A stretch of DNA of 64,000 nt from Enterococcus faecium (GCF_029023785.1 NZ_CP118955.1:1176501-1240500); one strand, 5' to 3'. Shown: positions 35,546-44,403, numbered from the stretch's first letter. Notes: generated by a model from the letters alone, not told the origin. Translations and numbers: made by a program.

Positions 35546-35911
35546 CTATCGAGAAAAAATCAATGGATTGATATCTAAGTAATTCAATACATATAAAAAG
35601 AGGACGATCGCATTCACTAAAAAGGAAAGAATGATGATCCCATAGCGAATGGAAACATATTTAACAAATACTTTTGTTTGAATACGGGCATATCTTTTTC
35701 CTTTATAGCTGAGCATCATGACAAGAAGCAAAAGGGTAATCACACCTTGAAAAATCATTCCAATAAACAGAATTCCTGAGGTTTGATAATTTAATTGGAG
35801 AAAATAAGCTGCTGCCGCAACTAAATCGAATAAAATCGCAATAAATGGCAAAATAATCACTCCTAACATTGAGAATAAATAAAAGAATAACATTTTTTCT
35901 AAAATAAGCAA
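35546..35911 (-). CDS. Membrane protein of unknown function
   Basis: 121 residues with three hydrophobic segments (about 7-35, 45-70, 88-112). A basic loop SYKGKRYARIQTKVFVKY lies between the last two. No family recognised. The ribosome binding site is poor, so the start is uncertain. Confidence 0.6.
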   Translation of the reverse strand: MLILEKMLFFYLFSMLGVIILPFIAILFDLVAAAAYFLQLNYQTSGILFIGMIFQGVITLLLLVMMLSYKGKRYARIQTKVFVKYVSIRYGIIILSFLVNAIVLFLYVLNYLDINPLIFSR

Positions 35912-35993
35912 ATAAAAATTAAAGTAACAAAATAGTTATGACACAAGTAAAAGAAATAAGAATAACAATATTATTTTACTTATATTTTGAAAC

Positions 35994-36022
35994 TTGTGAG
36001 AGTTTGTCATTCGTGCTATAGT
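35994..36022 (+). promoter_or_regulatory. tRNA promoter
   Basis: TTGTGA (35994-35999), 17 bases, TATAGT (36017-36022), 33 bases before the tRNA. Confidence 0.6.
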
Positions 36023-36055
36023 TGAAAAGTAACAAAAATAAATTTTATTTATGAT

Positions 36056-36129
36056 GTACCTTTAGCTCAGTTGGTTAGAGCAGACGGCTCATAACCGTCC
36101 GGTCGTAGGTTCGAGTCCTACAAGGTACA
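36056..36129 (+). tRNA. tRNA with CAT anticodon (probably Met)
   Basis: Complete cloverleaf: acceptor GTACCTT/AAGGTAC, D-arm GCTC/GAGC, anticodon stem GACGG/CCGTC with loop CTCATAA, T-arm GTAGG/CCTAC, discriminator A. CCA is not encoded. The CAT anticodon fits elongator Met, or Ile after lysidine modification. The acceptor is not of initiator type. It is a lone tRNA with no neighbours in a cluster. Confidence 0.93.
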
Positions 36130-36130
36130 T

Positions 36131-36253
36131 AAGAGGTTGTGAAAAAGCTGCCCTGCATCAAGTAATAAGAACAGCCAAGTAAAAACAGCTTCTTATGTTT
36201 TTACTTGGCTGTTCTTATTACTGCAGATGCAAGCTTTTGAATACCGTTTAAGG
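36131..36253. repeat. Palindromic repeat, copy A
   Basis: Starts AAGAGGTTGTGAAA one base after the tRNA and ends GAATACCGTTTAAGG. Inside lies a perfect arm of 26-27 pairs (AGTAATAAGAACAGCC... and its complement), with outer pairs TGCATC/GATGCA and AAAAGCT/AGCTTTT, around loop CAGCTTCTTATG. Confidence 0.75.
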
Positions 36254-36375
36254 AAGAGGTTGTGAAATCAGCGTTTTGACCTGAGTATTAGCTTAACAAA
36301 CGGAAAAATAGTTCCTCATATTTTGCCGTTTGTTAAGCTAATACCGAGGGTCAGCTGATTGAACACCATTTAAGA
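36254..36375. repeat. Palindromic repeat, copy B
   Basis: Starts AAGAGGTTGTGAAA and ends GAACACCATTTAAG as in copy A, with loop ATAGTTCCTCATAT. The stem is entirely different (GTATTAGCTTAACAAACGG and its complement, 19 pairs; TGACC/GGTCA; AATCAGC/GCTGATT). Directly tandem with copy A. Confidence 0.75.
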
Positions 36376-36400
36376 AAGAGGTCGTGAGCCTGCCGTTTCA
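36376..36400. repeat. Palindromic repeat, truncated copy C
   Basis: Only the first arm remains (AAGAGGTCGTGAG) directly after copy B; no matching second arm was found. Confidence 0.5.
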
Positions 36401-36440
36401 CTCTGTGTCATAAAAAAGCCAATCTACTTTGATAGAAAAA

Positions 36441-36478
36441 GCACGTAGGACTAAAACAGTTCTGCGTGCTTTTTTTAT
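36441..36478. terminator. Bidirectional terminator
   Basis: AAAAAGCACG/CGTGCTTTTT stem with flanking runs; ends the cysteine hydrolase operon on the minus strand. Confidence 0.85.
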
Positions 36479-36513
36479 TGTGTGTTAAATATCGTAAATG
36501 AAGATAGATATTT

Positions 36514-37011
36514 TTATGATTCGACGATAGAGACGTTGAAATCTTTCAACAGCTCTAAAGCGGATTCTCCGTGTTTTCTACTGGAGACTAACATTGGATC
36601 AACAAAAAAGTCTGCTTCAGGAAAAGCACTCTGCAGGCCTATCAGATTAGAGAGTACACACAAGTTTGTTTCAATCCCGACTACTTCGATCTCTTTTTGT
36701 TCTTCTTTGCTTTCAAATAAAGTTTCCTGGATTTCAGCTAAAGTTTCAGGTGGAATCGTAAAGTAATACTTTTTAATCACTCGTTCATTTTCTTGTGGAG
36801 AAAGAAGAGGGATCAATTGCAAATCTTCTCGTTCTTCTTCTTTGTCCTTCAGTTCAACTGGTATATCCCGTGTGAAGAGAATATATTCATTATTTTGGCG
36901 TGCTTTAGCTAATCTTTGAGCAATACGTTCTGCCAATTGATCTGACTCTGGAATATAAAATTCGCTGTTTGGATCAAGAATATGATTTTGCATATCAATA
37001 ATAACTAACAT
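36514..37011 (-). CDS. Isochorismatase/nicotinamidase-family cysteine hydrolase
   Basis: 165 residues. Asp in VIIDMQNHILD, Lys in VIKKYYF, nucleophile in ETNLCVLSNLIGL. ATG 37011 is taken because GGAGGAAAG lies just upstream; ATG 37032 is seven codons longer and overlaps the site. It follows the HAD gene by about 40 bases, so the two form an operon. Substrate unknown; PncA-type nicotinamide cleavage is possible. Confidence 0.87.
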   Translation of the reverse strand: MLVIIDMQNHILDPNSEFYIPESDQLAERIAQRLAKARQNNEYILFTRDIPVELKDKEEEREDLQLIPLLSPQENERVIKKYYFTIPPETLAEIQETLFESKEEQKEIEVVGIETNLCVLSNLIGLQSAFPEADFFVDPMLVSSRKHGESALELLKDFNVSIVES

Positions 37012-37050
37012 TTTCTTTCCTCCTACATTCATATCGTCATTTTATTCTTT

Positions 37051-37860
37051 TTAATAGAAGTTTTTTAAAATATAAGCAACACCAGCTTCTTCATTCGTCA
37101 GTGTTACTTGGTTTGCAATTTCTTTTACTTGTCGCTGTGCATTCCCCATCGCAATACTCAACCCGCTGTAATTCAACATAGCAATGTCGTTTTCTTGATC
37201 GCCAAAAGCCATGATGTCACTCGATTCGATTCCAAGGTAATCCGCCAGAAAAACAAGTGAATGAGCTTTAGTGATACCTGTAGGCGTGATTTCTAAGAAA
37301 TGCGGATCAGAGAATACTGATTGGATACCATCTGCTTGCAGATCTCTTTGTAGCTTCTGTAGTTTTTCTTCACTCTTATCTGTTAATGCTAATTTAAGAT
37401 AGCTAAGAGAAGGATCTTCCAACATATTTAAAATTTGATCAAAAGAATGGTTCTGTAAATTGAAATGTTCATAATAAGGGTCATCTTTGACTAGATTTGA
37501 TTCATCGAATGTCAGCTGATCATCTTGGGTTTCTCGGCTAGCAATGATGGATATTTTCGCTTCTTGAGCATAGAAGAAGGCTTTTCTCAGTGTATCGCTA
37601 TCTATTTTTGAACGTCTGAGAACTTTCGCCATTTTTCCATCCTTCATTTCAGCAATCAGTGAACCATTGGAAGAAATCAAATAGCCACCGATTCCTAATT
37701 CGGAAAAAATATCTTTAGCAGAAATGCTGTTCCTTCCGGTAGCGACGGTTACGATTCCGCCATTTTCATCAAATTTCCGAAGTGCTTGGATATTTTCTTC
37801 TGGTATCTTTCCATTTCGATCAAGCAAGGTACCGTCTAAATCAATCGCTGCTAGTTTCAT
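37051..37860 (-). CDS. Cof-type HAD phosphatase
   Basis: 269 residues. Motif I AAIDLDGTLLD, motif II VATGRN, Lys and motif III in GITKAHSL and MAFGDQENDIAML. The C2B cap of Cof proteins lies between. These dephosphorylate small sugar phosphates or cofactors with broad range. First gene of a two-gene operon. Confidence 0.9.
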   Translation of the reverse strand: MKLAAIDLDGTLLDRNGKIPEENIQALRKFDENGGIVTVATGRNSISAKDIFSELGIGGYLISSNGSLIAEMKDGKMAKVLRRSKIDSDTLRKAFFYAQEAKISIIASRETQDDQLTFDESNLVKDDPYYEHFNLQNHSFDQILNMLEDPSLSYLKLALTDKSEEKLQKLQRDLQADGIQSVFSDPHFLEITPTGITKAHSLVFLADYLGIESSDIMAFGDQENDIAMLNYSGLSIAMGNAQRQVKEIANQVTLTNEEAGVAYILKNFY

Positions 37861-37861
37861 T

Positions 37862-38193
37862 TTATCTTCCTACTTTCTTTTTACATATCTATTTTCCTGT
37901 TACCTTAAGATTAAATGAGAATTTAAAAAAATGAAACTAACTTGCTTTGTCATTATGAATTTTTTCAAAAAACATTCTTAAGAAAAAGGTGGCTATATAT
38001 AGTAGTTTTTGGTCAATACCTTTGAATAAAAAGCCATGAAAAACGAATAGTTAGCGCTTACCAATGCGTTTTGTGATAAAAAAATTTTAAAATATTCAAT
38101 GAAAACAAAGCATATATTTTGCTTTAAAACCAAATGAGGAATATTCTAGATGTAGAACAGGTTAGAAAAAGATTAGAAAAAGGAGTGATTTTG
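37862..38193. other. Divergent intergenic region
   Basis: About 330 bases between the Cof gene and the glycosyltransferase operon, holding both promoters; no repeat or hairpin of note. The frame extending the glycosyltransferase upstream to 38134 lacks a ribosome site. Confidence 0.4.
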
Positions 38194-39051
38194 ATGGAGA
38201 AGAGATACGGCGTAGTTCCTGTGGTAACTGCTTCAGACGAAAATTATGCTCCTTACTTGAGCGTGATGATCGCAACTGCATTAGAAAATTGCAATAAAAC
38301 AAGACGCATAAAATTTTATGTGATTGACGATGGTCTATCAGAATATAGTAAAGAAGGATTGGAAGAAACGGTAAATAAATATTCAAGTAATGCAAGTATC
38401 CAATTCCTGACAGTGGAAAAAGATATCTACGAAGACTTCCTAGTCAGTGACCATATCACAACTACCGCTTACTTAAGAATTTCTTTACCAAACTTATTAG
38501 CTAAAGAGGATTATAAGAAAGTCCTTTACTTAGATTCAGATGTGTTAGTACTAGACGATATCGTAAAACTATATGATGAGCCGTTAAATGGAAAAACAAT
38601 CGGCGCTATTATCGATCCAGGCCAAGTGAAAGCTTTGGAAAGATTAGGAATCGATTCCGATGACTTGTACTTCAATTCAGGAGTGATGGTGATTGACATT
38701 GATCAATGGAATAAAAAAGAAATTACAGAAAAAACTATCCATTACCTCAGTGAAAATGGCGATCGAATCATCTATCACGACCAAGATGCTTTGAATGCTG
38801 TACTTTATGAAGATTGGGAACAACTTCATCCAAAATGGAACATGCAGACTTCGCTGATTTTTGAACGTCATCCAGCACCAAATGAAAAATATGAACGTCA
38901 GTATAAAGAAGGAAATGAAAAACCTTCGATCGTTCACTTTACAGGACATGATAAACCTTGGAATACGTTGAAAGATCATCCGTATACCAATTTATACTTA
39001 AAAAAATTAGCACACAGTACTCTAACGAAAGTAGGCGAGATCAATGAATAA
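38194..39051 (+). CDS. Glycosyltransferase family 8 protein (first of two)
   Basis: 285 residues of GT8 (LgtC/galactosyltransferase type). Nucleotide-binding VVPVVTASDENYAPYLSVMI at the start; DxD metal motif in VLYLDSDVLVLDD; FNSGVMVIDIDQW; HDQDALNAVL; HFTGHDKPW. It adds a sugar from UDP-sugar to a cell surface acceptor. ATG 38194 follows GGAGTG. Overlaps the next GT8 gene by eight bases. Confidence 0.93.
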   Translation: MEKRYGVVPVVTASDENYAPYLSVMIATALENCNKTRRIKFYVIDDGLSEYSKEGLEETVNKYSSNASIQFLTVEKDIYEDFLVSDHITTTAYLRISLPNLLAKEDYKKVLYLDSDVLVLDDIVKLYDEPLNGKTIGAIIDPGQVKALERLGIDSDDLYFNSGVMVIDIDQWNKKEITEKTIHYLSENGDRIIYHDQDALNAVLYEDWEQLHPKWNMQTSLIFERHPAPNEKYERQYKEGNEKPSIVHFTGHDKPWNTLKDHPYTNLYLKKLAHSTLTKVGEINE

Positions 39052-39946
39052 AAAAGAAATAGCAGTAGTCGCAAGTTGTAACACAAAATTCGTACCACAT
39101 TTAGCTGCATTATTTGTCTCAGTATTAGATAATTGCAACCCGTCTAAATTTGTTCGGTTCTATGTGATTGACGATGATATCGATTTTGAAAGTAAACAGC
39201 TTTTACGCTTCTCAGTGAAAAACGCACGAATGAACTCAGATGTGGAATTCTTGAAAATCAATAAAGAATTCTTTACAAATGTGGTAATCAGCGATCGTAT
39301 TCCAGAAACAGCTTATTATCGTATTGCGATTCCGGAATTATTCCGCGGCACAGAAGTTGAACGTATCTTATATATGGATTGCGACATGATCGCTTTACAA
39401 GATATCTCTAAATTATGGCGTCTTGACTTCGGTGATTCAATCGTAGCAGCTGTTGAAGACGCTGGGTTCCATCAACGACTGGAAAAAATGAAAATTTCAG
39501 CTAAATCAATGCGTTATTTCAACTCAGGTTTGATGCTGATCAATGTGAAAAAATGGTTAGATGAAAATATTACGCAAAAAGTATTAGATTTCATCGAACA
39601 TAATCCAGAAAAATTACGATTCCATGACCAAGATGCATTAAATGCTATCTTACATGACCGTTGGTTACCACTTCATCCGCGTTGGAATGCACAAGGCTAT
39701 ATCATGGCAAAAGCAAAAAAACATCCAACAGCAGCAGGTGAACGTGAATACGAAGAAACTCGCAACAATCCTTACATTATCCATTTTTCAGGACATGTGA
39801 AACCGTGGAGCAAGGATTTTGAAGGGCCAACGAAGAAATATTACGAAAAATATGCAGGGATGACGGCTTTCCGTTGTGTAGCTAAATTCCCTAAATATCC
39901 AAAATATGCAAAAGTTCAACCAAAAACAGATGTAGTTGTTAAATAA
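39044..39946 (+). CDS. Glycosyltransferase family 8 protein (second of two)
   Basis: 300 residues, GT8. DxD in ILYMDCDMIALQDIS, FNSGLMLINVKKW, HDQDALNAIL, HFSGHVKPW. A basic Lys/Tyr-rich tail (FPKYPKYAKV) is added and may contact the membrane. It is a diverged duplicate of the previous gene and translationally coupled to it, so the two probably build alternating links of one glycan. Confidence 0.93.
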   Translation: MNKKEIAVVASCNTKFVPHLAALFVSVLDNCNPSKFVRFYVIDDDIDFESKQLLRFSVKNARMNSDVEFLKINKEFFTNVVISDRIPETAYYRIAIPELFRGTEVERILYMDCDMIALQDISKLWRLDFGDSIVAAVEDAGFHQRLEKMKISAKSMRYFNSGLMLINVKKWLDENITQKVLDFIEHNPEKLRFHDQDALNAILHDRWLPLHPRWNAQGYIMAKAKKHPTAAGEREYEETRNNPYIIHFSGHVKPWSKDFEGPTKKYYEKYAGMTAFRCVAKFPKYPKYAKVQPKTDVVVK

Positions 39947-39978
39947 TAGAAGACAACAACTGAAGAGGGGGAGTAGGA

Positions 39979-40329
39979 ATGGAAATTACAATGTCTAAAA
40001 ATGCAGTAGAGACGTTAATTGAAAAGGTTGGGGAAAATACAAAAATCGCACTCGCGCTTATCAATGATTCCGATCCATTTTTAAGGGACAAAGGTGCTTT
40101 TGCAAAAGGCAGCTTTTTTCAAATCATTCCTTTTGTTTCGGAATTTGGAGAATATGCGACTAAAATCGAGCATCCATTATTGGACATCTATACATCTAAA
40201 TTAGAGCAAAATTATTTCGGTAAACGATTGAACATGGACTTCAACAAACAGCTTGACAGCTTTTCATTAGAAAATGAAATCGCAGTACTCGATTATAATA
40301 TCAAATTAAAGAACTGCTTCTTCAGCTAA
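39979..40329 (+). CDS. Iron-sulfur cluster biosynthesis-family (HesB-like) protein
   Basis: 116 residues with the overall HesB/IscA-like layout (MEITMSKNAVETLIEKVGENTKIAL at the start), but the three conserved cysteines are not in place: only one Cys is present, near the C-terminus (KNCFFS). Metal delivery is therefore doubtful. GAGGGGGAG gives a strong start. In one operon with the GT8 pair and CorA. Confidence 0.7.
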   Translation: MEITMSKNAVETLIEKVGENTKIALALINDSDPFLRDKGAFAKGSFFQIIPFVSEFGEYATKIEHPLLDIYTSKLEQNYFGKRLNMDFNKQLDSFSLENEIAVLDYNIKLKNCFFS

Positions 40330-40362
40330 TAGTTTCGAGAAAGTCCAAAAAGGAGGTATACA

Positions 40363-41301
40363 TTGAGATACTACTTTGTGGATGAAGAAAAGAATGTAAT
40401 AGAAACAGATGAAAAAAAATATAATTGGCTCGTACTTGATAGTGCAAAGCCCGAAGAGATTGAGCAAGCAATCGAAGAATTCGAGCTTCCTGATGATATT
40501 TTCGTAGGAACCGAATATCCGGAAGAAGTTTCTCGGATGGAGCGCCTTTATGAGACGAAACTAGAGCATCCATTTTCTTTGGTAGTGATTAATCTAGATC
40601 AGTCAGATAATCGTATCGAAAAAAAATTAACGCCAATATCTTTTGTACTTTCCGATAATCTCTTGATTACTTGTATCGATAGAAAAACCGAATTTGTGGA
40701 TCGGCTGCTGACAAAGCATGGAAATCATTTAAACTCGTTTGAAAAGATCATCACGTATACATTATTAGATATTTACACCCATTACGTGAAAGAACTAAGA
40801 GAGATGAAAAAGCGAATTGACGCTTTGGATAAAGCAGCTCGTAAAACAACGGAAAATGAAGAACTGTATAAACAGGCAGATCTTGAAAGAGACATCGTAT
40901 ATATCGATCATACCTTAAGAGATCAACGGGAAACAATGGATCAATTATGGAATTCTGAAACTTTCATCAAACGTTTAGACGATGAACAGCTACTCTATGA
41001 TGTCCATTTGAGACAGCGACAAACAGAAAAAATGATCGAGATCTATCGAGATTTATTAGAGAGTATTGGTGATCTATTCAACGGGATGATGGACAATAAT
41101 CTAAATCATATCATGAAATATCTAGATTCAGCTGCATTAATCATTTCCGTTCCGGCGTTGTTCGCAGGGATTTGGGGAATGAATACAGGAGGATTACCGG
41201 GTAAAAGTTCTGCTCTAGGCTTTATACTCGTAGTCTTTGGCTCTTTGATAGCAGCAGTAGTTTTAGGTTACCATTTATACCGGAAAGATTATACAAATTA
41301 A
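40363..41301 (+). CDS. corA: CorA-family divalent metal transporter
   Basis: 312 residues. A long cytoplasmic domain with a coiled coil (about residues 130-235) leads to two C-terminal membrane helices with the pore motif GMN in FAGIWGMNTGG. The usual GMN-x-Q/E is here GMNTG. Mg2+ uptake, or Co2+/Zn2+ in some subfamilies. TTG start behind GGAGG. Near the end of the GT8 operon. Confidence 0.92.
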   Translation: MRYYFVDEEKNVIETDEKKYNWLVLDSAKPEEIEQAIEEFELPDDIFVGTEYPEEVSRMERLYETKLEHPFSLVVINLDQSDNRIEKKLTPISFVLSDNLLITCIDRKTEFVDRLLTKHGNHLNSFEKIITYTLLDIYTHYVKELREMKKRIDALDKAARKTTENEELYKQADLERDIVYIDHTLRDQRETMDQLWNSETFIKRLDDEQLLYDVHLRQRQTEKMIEIYRDLLESIGDLFNGMMDNNLNHIMKYLDSAALIISVPALFAGIWGMNTGGLPGKSSALGFILVVFGSLIAAVVLGYHLYRKDYTN

Positions 41302-41378
41302 AGAATCTATTTAAAACAGGTATCAAACAAAGAAATTTGTTTTGGCAATACAATTTAAAAACTAGGAGGAATACAGCA

Positions 41379-42272
41379 ATGACAGAACCAAAATTAATCG
41401 ACCCGCGAAACTTGTACCATACGGAGAAATTTCCTAAACAAGATCAGGATACACCAGCTTTACAGCAGAATATGATTCCTGTTCCTGATTGTGGAGAAGA
41501 ATCCTATGAAGGCAATAATCAACTAGAAAACCGCCGTGTACTAATCACTGGTGGAGATTCAGGGATCGGTCGTGCAGCAGCGATTGCATTTGCTAGAGAA
41601 GGGGCAGATATCGCTCTTCAATTCTTCCCAGGAGAAGAAAAAGATGCAGAGGAAGTAGCAAAATACGTGAAAGTTGCAGGACGTAAGATTGTCTTACTAC
41701 CTTTTGATCTTCGTGACGAACAAGCACCTAAAGAAATCATAGATAAAGCCGTGAGTGAACTTGGCGGGCTAGATACGATGGTACTAAACGCAGGACAGCA
41801 AATTTCTTGTCAGTCTATTGCTGAGTTACCACTTGAGCAAGTCAAAGACACATTTATGATAAACATCATCGCTATGTTTGCTTTAGTGAAAGAAGCTGTT
41901 CCGCATATCCCAGCAGGAGGAGCAATCGTAACAACAACTTCTGTTCAAGCATTCAATCCAAGCGAACATTTATTAGATTACGCAGCAACAAAAGCTTCAA
42001 TCGCTAACTTTACGATCGGTTTAGCAAAACAGCTTGCACCTAAAGGAATCCGTGTAAATGGTGTAGCACCTGGTCCAATCTGGACACCATTACAACTAGA
42101 CGAAGGACAACCTTCTGATTCGATCCCTGAATTTGGTCAGCAAAGTTTACTAGAACGTGCAGGTCAGCCAGGAGAATTAGCACCAGTTTATGTTTTCTTA
42201 GCATCGAATAAAGCAAGTTATGTTACAGCCCAAATTTACGGAGTAACTGGTGGAGAAGCGATCAACTTATAA
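41379..42272 (+). CDS. SDR-family oxidoreductase (general stress protein 39 type)
   Basis: 297 residues with an N-terminal extension (about 45 residues: DPRNLYHTEKFPKQDQDTP). NAD loop TGGDSGIGRAAAIAF, NAGQQ, active Tyr-Lys in YAATKASIA, and GPIWTPL. These match YhdF/Gsp39-like dehydrogenases, part of stress regulons in relatives. ATG 41379 follows AGGAGG; the frame begins earlier but that start has no ribosome site. Thirty-seven bases before amaP, so likely co-transcribed. Confidence 0.9.
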   Translation: MTEPKLIDPRNLYHTEKFPKQDQDTPALQQNMIPVPDCGEESYEGNNQLENRRVLITGGDSGIGRAAAIAFAREGADIALQFFPGEEKDAEEVAKYVKVAGRKIVLLPFDLRDEQAPKEIIDKAVSELGGLDTMVLNAGQQISCQSIAELPLEQVKDTFMINIIAMFALVKEAVPHIPAGGAIVTTTSVQAFNPSEHLLDYAATKASIANFTIGLAKQLAPKGIRVNGVAPGPIWTPLQLDEGQPSDSIPEFGQQSLLERAGQPGELAPVYVFLASNKASYVTAQIYGVTGGEAINL

Positions 42273-42309
42273 GAAGTTGATCGTTTCACCCCTATGAGGA
42301 GGTGCGAAA

Positions 42310-42873
42310 ATGAATAAAGGTGTAAAAACGATCGGAGTGATCGGAACATTACTTTTGCTATCTGTGCTTTTGTTTGCGATACTATTAAGTGCAACCTATC
42401 CATTGCCTTTTCAGCTAGAGAAGTTTCGATTCTTTTCCATCACTAATTCATACGTGCAACAATATGTATTTTGGCTTGCCGTTGCATTTGCTATTTTGAC
42501 AATTATCACGTTACTTGTTTTCCTGTTTTATCCAAAAACAATCGGAAACTTTCTACTGAAACATGGTGATGGGGAGTTGACGTTGGATAAAAAAGCAATT
42601 GAAGGAATGGTTCGTTCTCACTTGCATGAAGATGAATTCATCCATTCACCAAAAGTAAATGTCAAAGCAACGAAAAACAAGATCGCCGTCAATGTAAAAG
42701 GGGAGTTGAAACGAACTTCAGCACTCATTGGTAAAACAGGAACATTGATGAAAGAAATCGAAAATGAAGTACAACACATATTGGGAACAAAAGAGCCAGT
42801 GAAAGTATCGGTGAAATACACAGGCTTTGAAGAACCAGCTAAACGAAGCAATGACCGCAAACGAGTAGAATAG
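42310..42873 (+). CDS. amaP: Alkaline shock response membrane anchor AmaP
   Basis: 187 residues. Two membrane helices (about residues 8-30 and 52-76) are followed by a cytoplasmic Asp23-like domain (LTLDKKAIEGMVRSHLHEDEFIHSPKVNVK to VKVSVKY). AmaP tethers Asp23/Gls24 proteins to the membrane. GAGGAGG start. It heads the gls33 set; a close copy is at 47466-48032. Confidence 0.9.
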   Translation: MNKGVKTIGVIGTLLLLSVLLFAILLSATYPLPFQLEKFRFFSITNSYVQQYVFWLAVAFAILTIITLLVFLFYPKTIGNFLLKHGDGELTLDKKAIEGMVRSHLHEDEFIHSPKVNVKATKNKIAVNVKGELKRTSALIGKTGTLMKEIENEVQHILGTKEPVKVSVKYTGFEEPAKRSNDRKRVE

Positions 42874-42886
42874 GGGGGGACCAAAA

Positions 42887-43075
42887 ATGAAAGAACTATT
42901 TTCGACATACAAGCTCCCTATCATCTTTGGGGTACTTGGATTGATATTAGCCGTTTTATGGATCACCGTGGGCTTTTTCAAGACCTTATTGATCTTGATC
43001 ATGGCAGCGATCGGCGTCGCTATCGGTTTTTATCTGAAACAAACGAAAATCTTAGATCACTATTTTAAATCTTAG
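42887..43075 (+). CDS. DUF2273 small membrane protein
   Basis: 62 residues with two adjacent membrane helices and the DUF2273 pattern (FSTYKLPIIFGVLGLILAVLWITVGFFKTLLIL). It always lies between amaP and gls genes. Copy at 48045-48233. Confidence 0.9.
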   Translation: MKELFSTYKLPIIFGVLGLILAVLWITVGFFKTLLILIMAAIGVAIGFYLKQTKILDHYFKS

Positions 43076-43087
43076 GAGGAAACATCC

Positions 43088-43990
43088 ATGAATAACAATA
43101 ACAAAAATAATAACAATAAAATGAACAACCAAAAACCAGTGTCTGCACATCCAGACCCAACGACACCAAACCAATCAAATGGTGTGAACGATGAAAAGAA
43201 CAAAACAGCACCAGTATCTGCACATCCAGATCCAGTAGTCCCTAACGTTCAACAAGGAGTAGAAGAGAAGAAACATGATGCAGAAAAGCATGCACCTCAT
43301 CATCCAGGAACTCCAGAATCTAAAGTTCCAGAACAACATGATGCAATCGATCCTTCTAAACCTGTGGAAGAGCAAAAACATCCTTCTGACCATGCGAAAG
43401 CACAAGAAAAACTTAGTTCTGACCACACAAACGGACAAGGAAAACTTGGTTCTGATCATACAAATAACCAAGGAAAGCATGATTCTGAACAGGAAGATTC
43501 AATGCGCGGTGAGCTGAATTATGAAGATAAAGTTGTGCAAAAAATCATCGGAATCGCAATTGAACAAGTAGACGGTTTATTATCTGCAAACGGTGGTTTC
43601 TTCTCTAATGTGGCAGGAAAACTTGTGAATACAGATAATGTAACGGCTGGGATCGAAACAGAAGTCGGTAAAAAACAAGTAGCAGTTGATATGGATGTCA
43701 TTGTGGAATATGGCAAAGATATCGAAAAAATCTTTGAAGAAATGCAAGAAGTAATCGGCAAAGAAGTAAAAAATATGACACATTTAGAAGTGATCGAAGT
43801 CAACGCTAACGTAGTGGACATCAAAACAAAAGAAGAATTTGAAAAAGATCAAGAAACGGTGCAAGACAAAGTAACTGACGCAGCGAAAAAAACCGGTGAA
43901 TTTGCTTCGAATCAAACAGATAAAGTAAAATCAGCAGCTGGAAGCGGCGCACAAAAAGTAAAAGAAAATACAGAACCACGGGTTCAGTAA
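43088..43990 (+). CDS. gls33: Asp23/Gls24-family envelope stress protein Gls33
   Basis: 300 residues. The first 145 are low-complexity, with two PVSAHPDP repeats and three SDHTN(N/G)QGK-type repeats. The Asp23 domain follows (GELNYEDKVVQKIIGIAIEQVDGLLSANGGFFSNVAGKLVN..., ending IEVNANVVDIKTKEEFEKDQET), then an Ala/Lys tail ending KENTEPRVQ. Size fits Gls33 of E. faecium, which acts in bile-salt tolerance and virulence. The shorter Gls20 lacks the N-terminal part. Imperfect DNA repeats at about 43390-43480 invite copy-number change. Confidence 0.9.
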   Translation: MNNNNKNNNNKMNNQKPVSAHPDPTTPNQSNGVNDEKNKTAPVSAHPDPVVPNVQQGVEEKKHDAEKHAPHHPGTPESKVPEQHDAIDPSKPVEEQKHPSDHAKAQEKLSSDHTNGQGKLGSDHTNNQGKHDSEQEDSMRGELNYEDKVVQKIIGIAIEQVDGLLSANGGFFSNVAGKLVNTDNVTAGIETEVGKKQVAVDMDVIVEYGKDIEKIFEEMQEVIGKEVKNMTHLEVIEVNANVVDIKTKEEFEKDQETVQDKVTDAAKKTGEFASNQTDKVKSAAGSGAQKVKENTEPRVQ

Positions 43991-44021
43991 TAAGGAAGTA
44001 AAACATTAGGAGGAACGAAAC

Positions 44022-44264
44022 ATGGGATTTATTTGGTCACTTATCGTCGGAGGAATTATCGGAGCAATTGCAGGAGCAATCACGAATAAAGGTTCTTCGA
44101 TGGGGATTATTGCAAATGTCGTAGCAGGTTTAGTTGGATCAGCACTTGGTCAAGCATTATTAGGTTCTTGGGGACCAAGTATTGCAGGAATGGCAATCGT
44201 GCCATCATTGATTGGTGCCATCATTTTAGTACTAATCGTATCATTCTTTGCTCGAAAACTGTAA
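44022..44264 (+). CDS. glsB: GlsB (transglycosylase-associated-type) membrane protein
   Basis: 80 residues, three membrane helices, with the Gly-rich pattern FIWSLIVGGIIGAIAGAITNKGSSMGIIANVVAGLVGSALG of the YeaQ/YmgE family. It always follows gls genes in E. faecium and E. faecalis. AGGAGG start. Copy at 48835-49077. Confidence 0.93.
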   Translation: MGFIWSLIVGGIIGAIAGAITNKGSSMGIIANVVAGLVGSALGQALLGSWGPSIAGMAIVPSLIGAIILVLIVSFFARKL

Positions 44265-44277
44265 AAAGACTTTTAAA

Positions 44278-44402
44278 AAGAGGTCGTGAAAAAGCTGTTC
44301 TTCATCAAGTAATAAGAACAGCCAAACAAAAATAGCTTCTCATATTTTTCATTTGGTTGGGCATATTATCGAAGATGCAAGCTTTTGAACACTGTTTATA
44401 CG
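44278..44402. repeat. Palindromic repeat, copy D
   Basis: Starts AAGAGGTCGTGAAA and ends GAACACTGTTTA, with loop ATAGCTTCTCATAT. The stem resembles copy A (AGTAATAAGAACAGCC) but the second arm has mismatches (GGTTGGGCATATTATC), so the element is decaying. Confidence 0.65.
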
Positions 44403-44403
44403 G

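Noticed and set aside
36056..36400. Integration site of a mobile element at the tRNA 3' end
   Set aside because: The repeats start one base after the tRNA, but there is no integrase gene and no second copy of the tRNA 3' end; the repeats recur away from tRNAs.
43390..43490. Short direct repeats resembling a CRISPR-like array
   Set aside because: They are coding repeats (SDHTN-QGK) inside gls33, in frame, without spacers of constant length and without cas genes.
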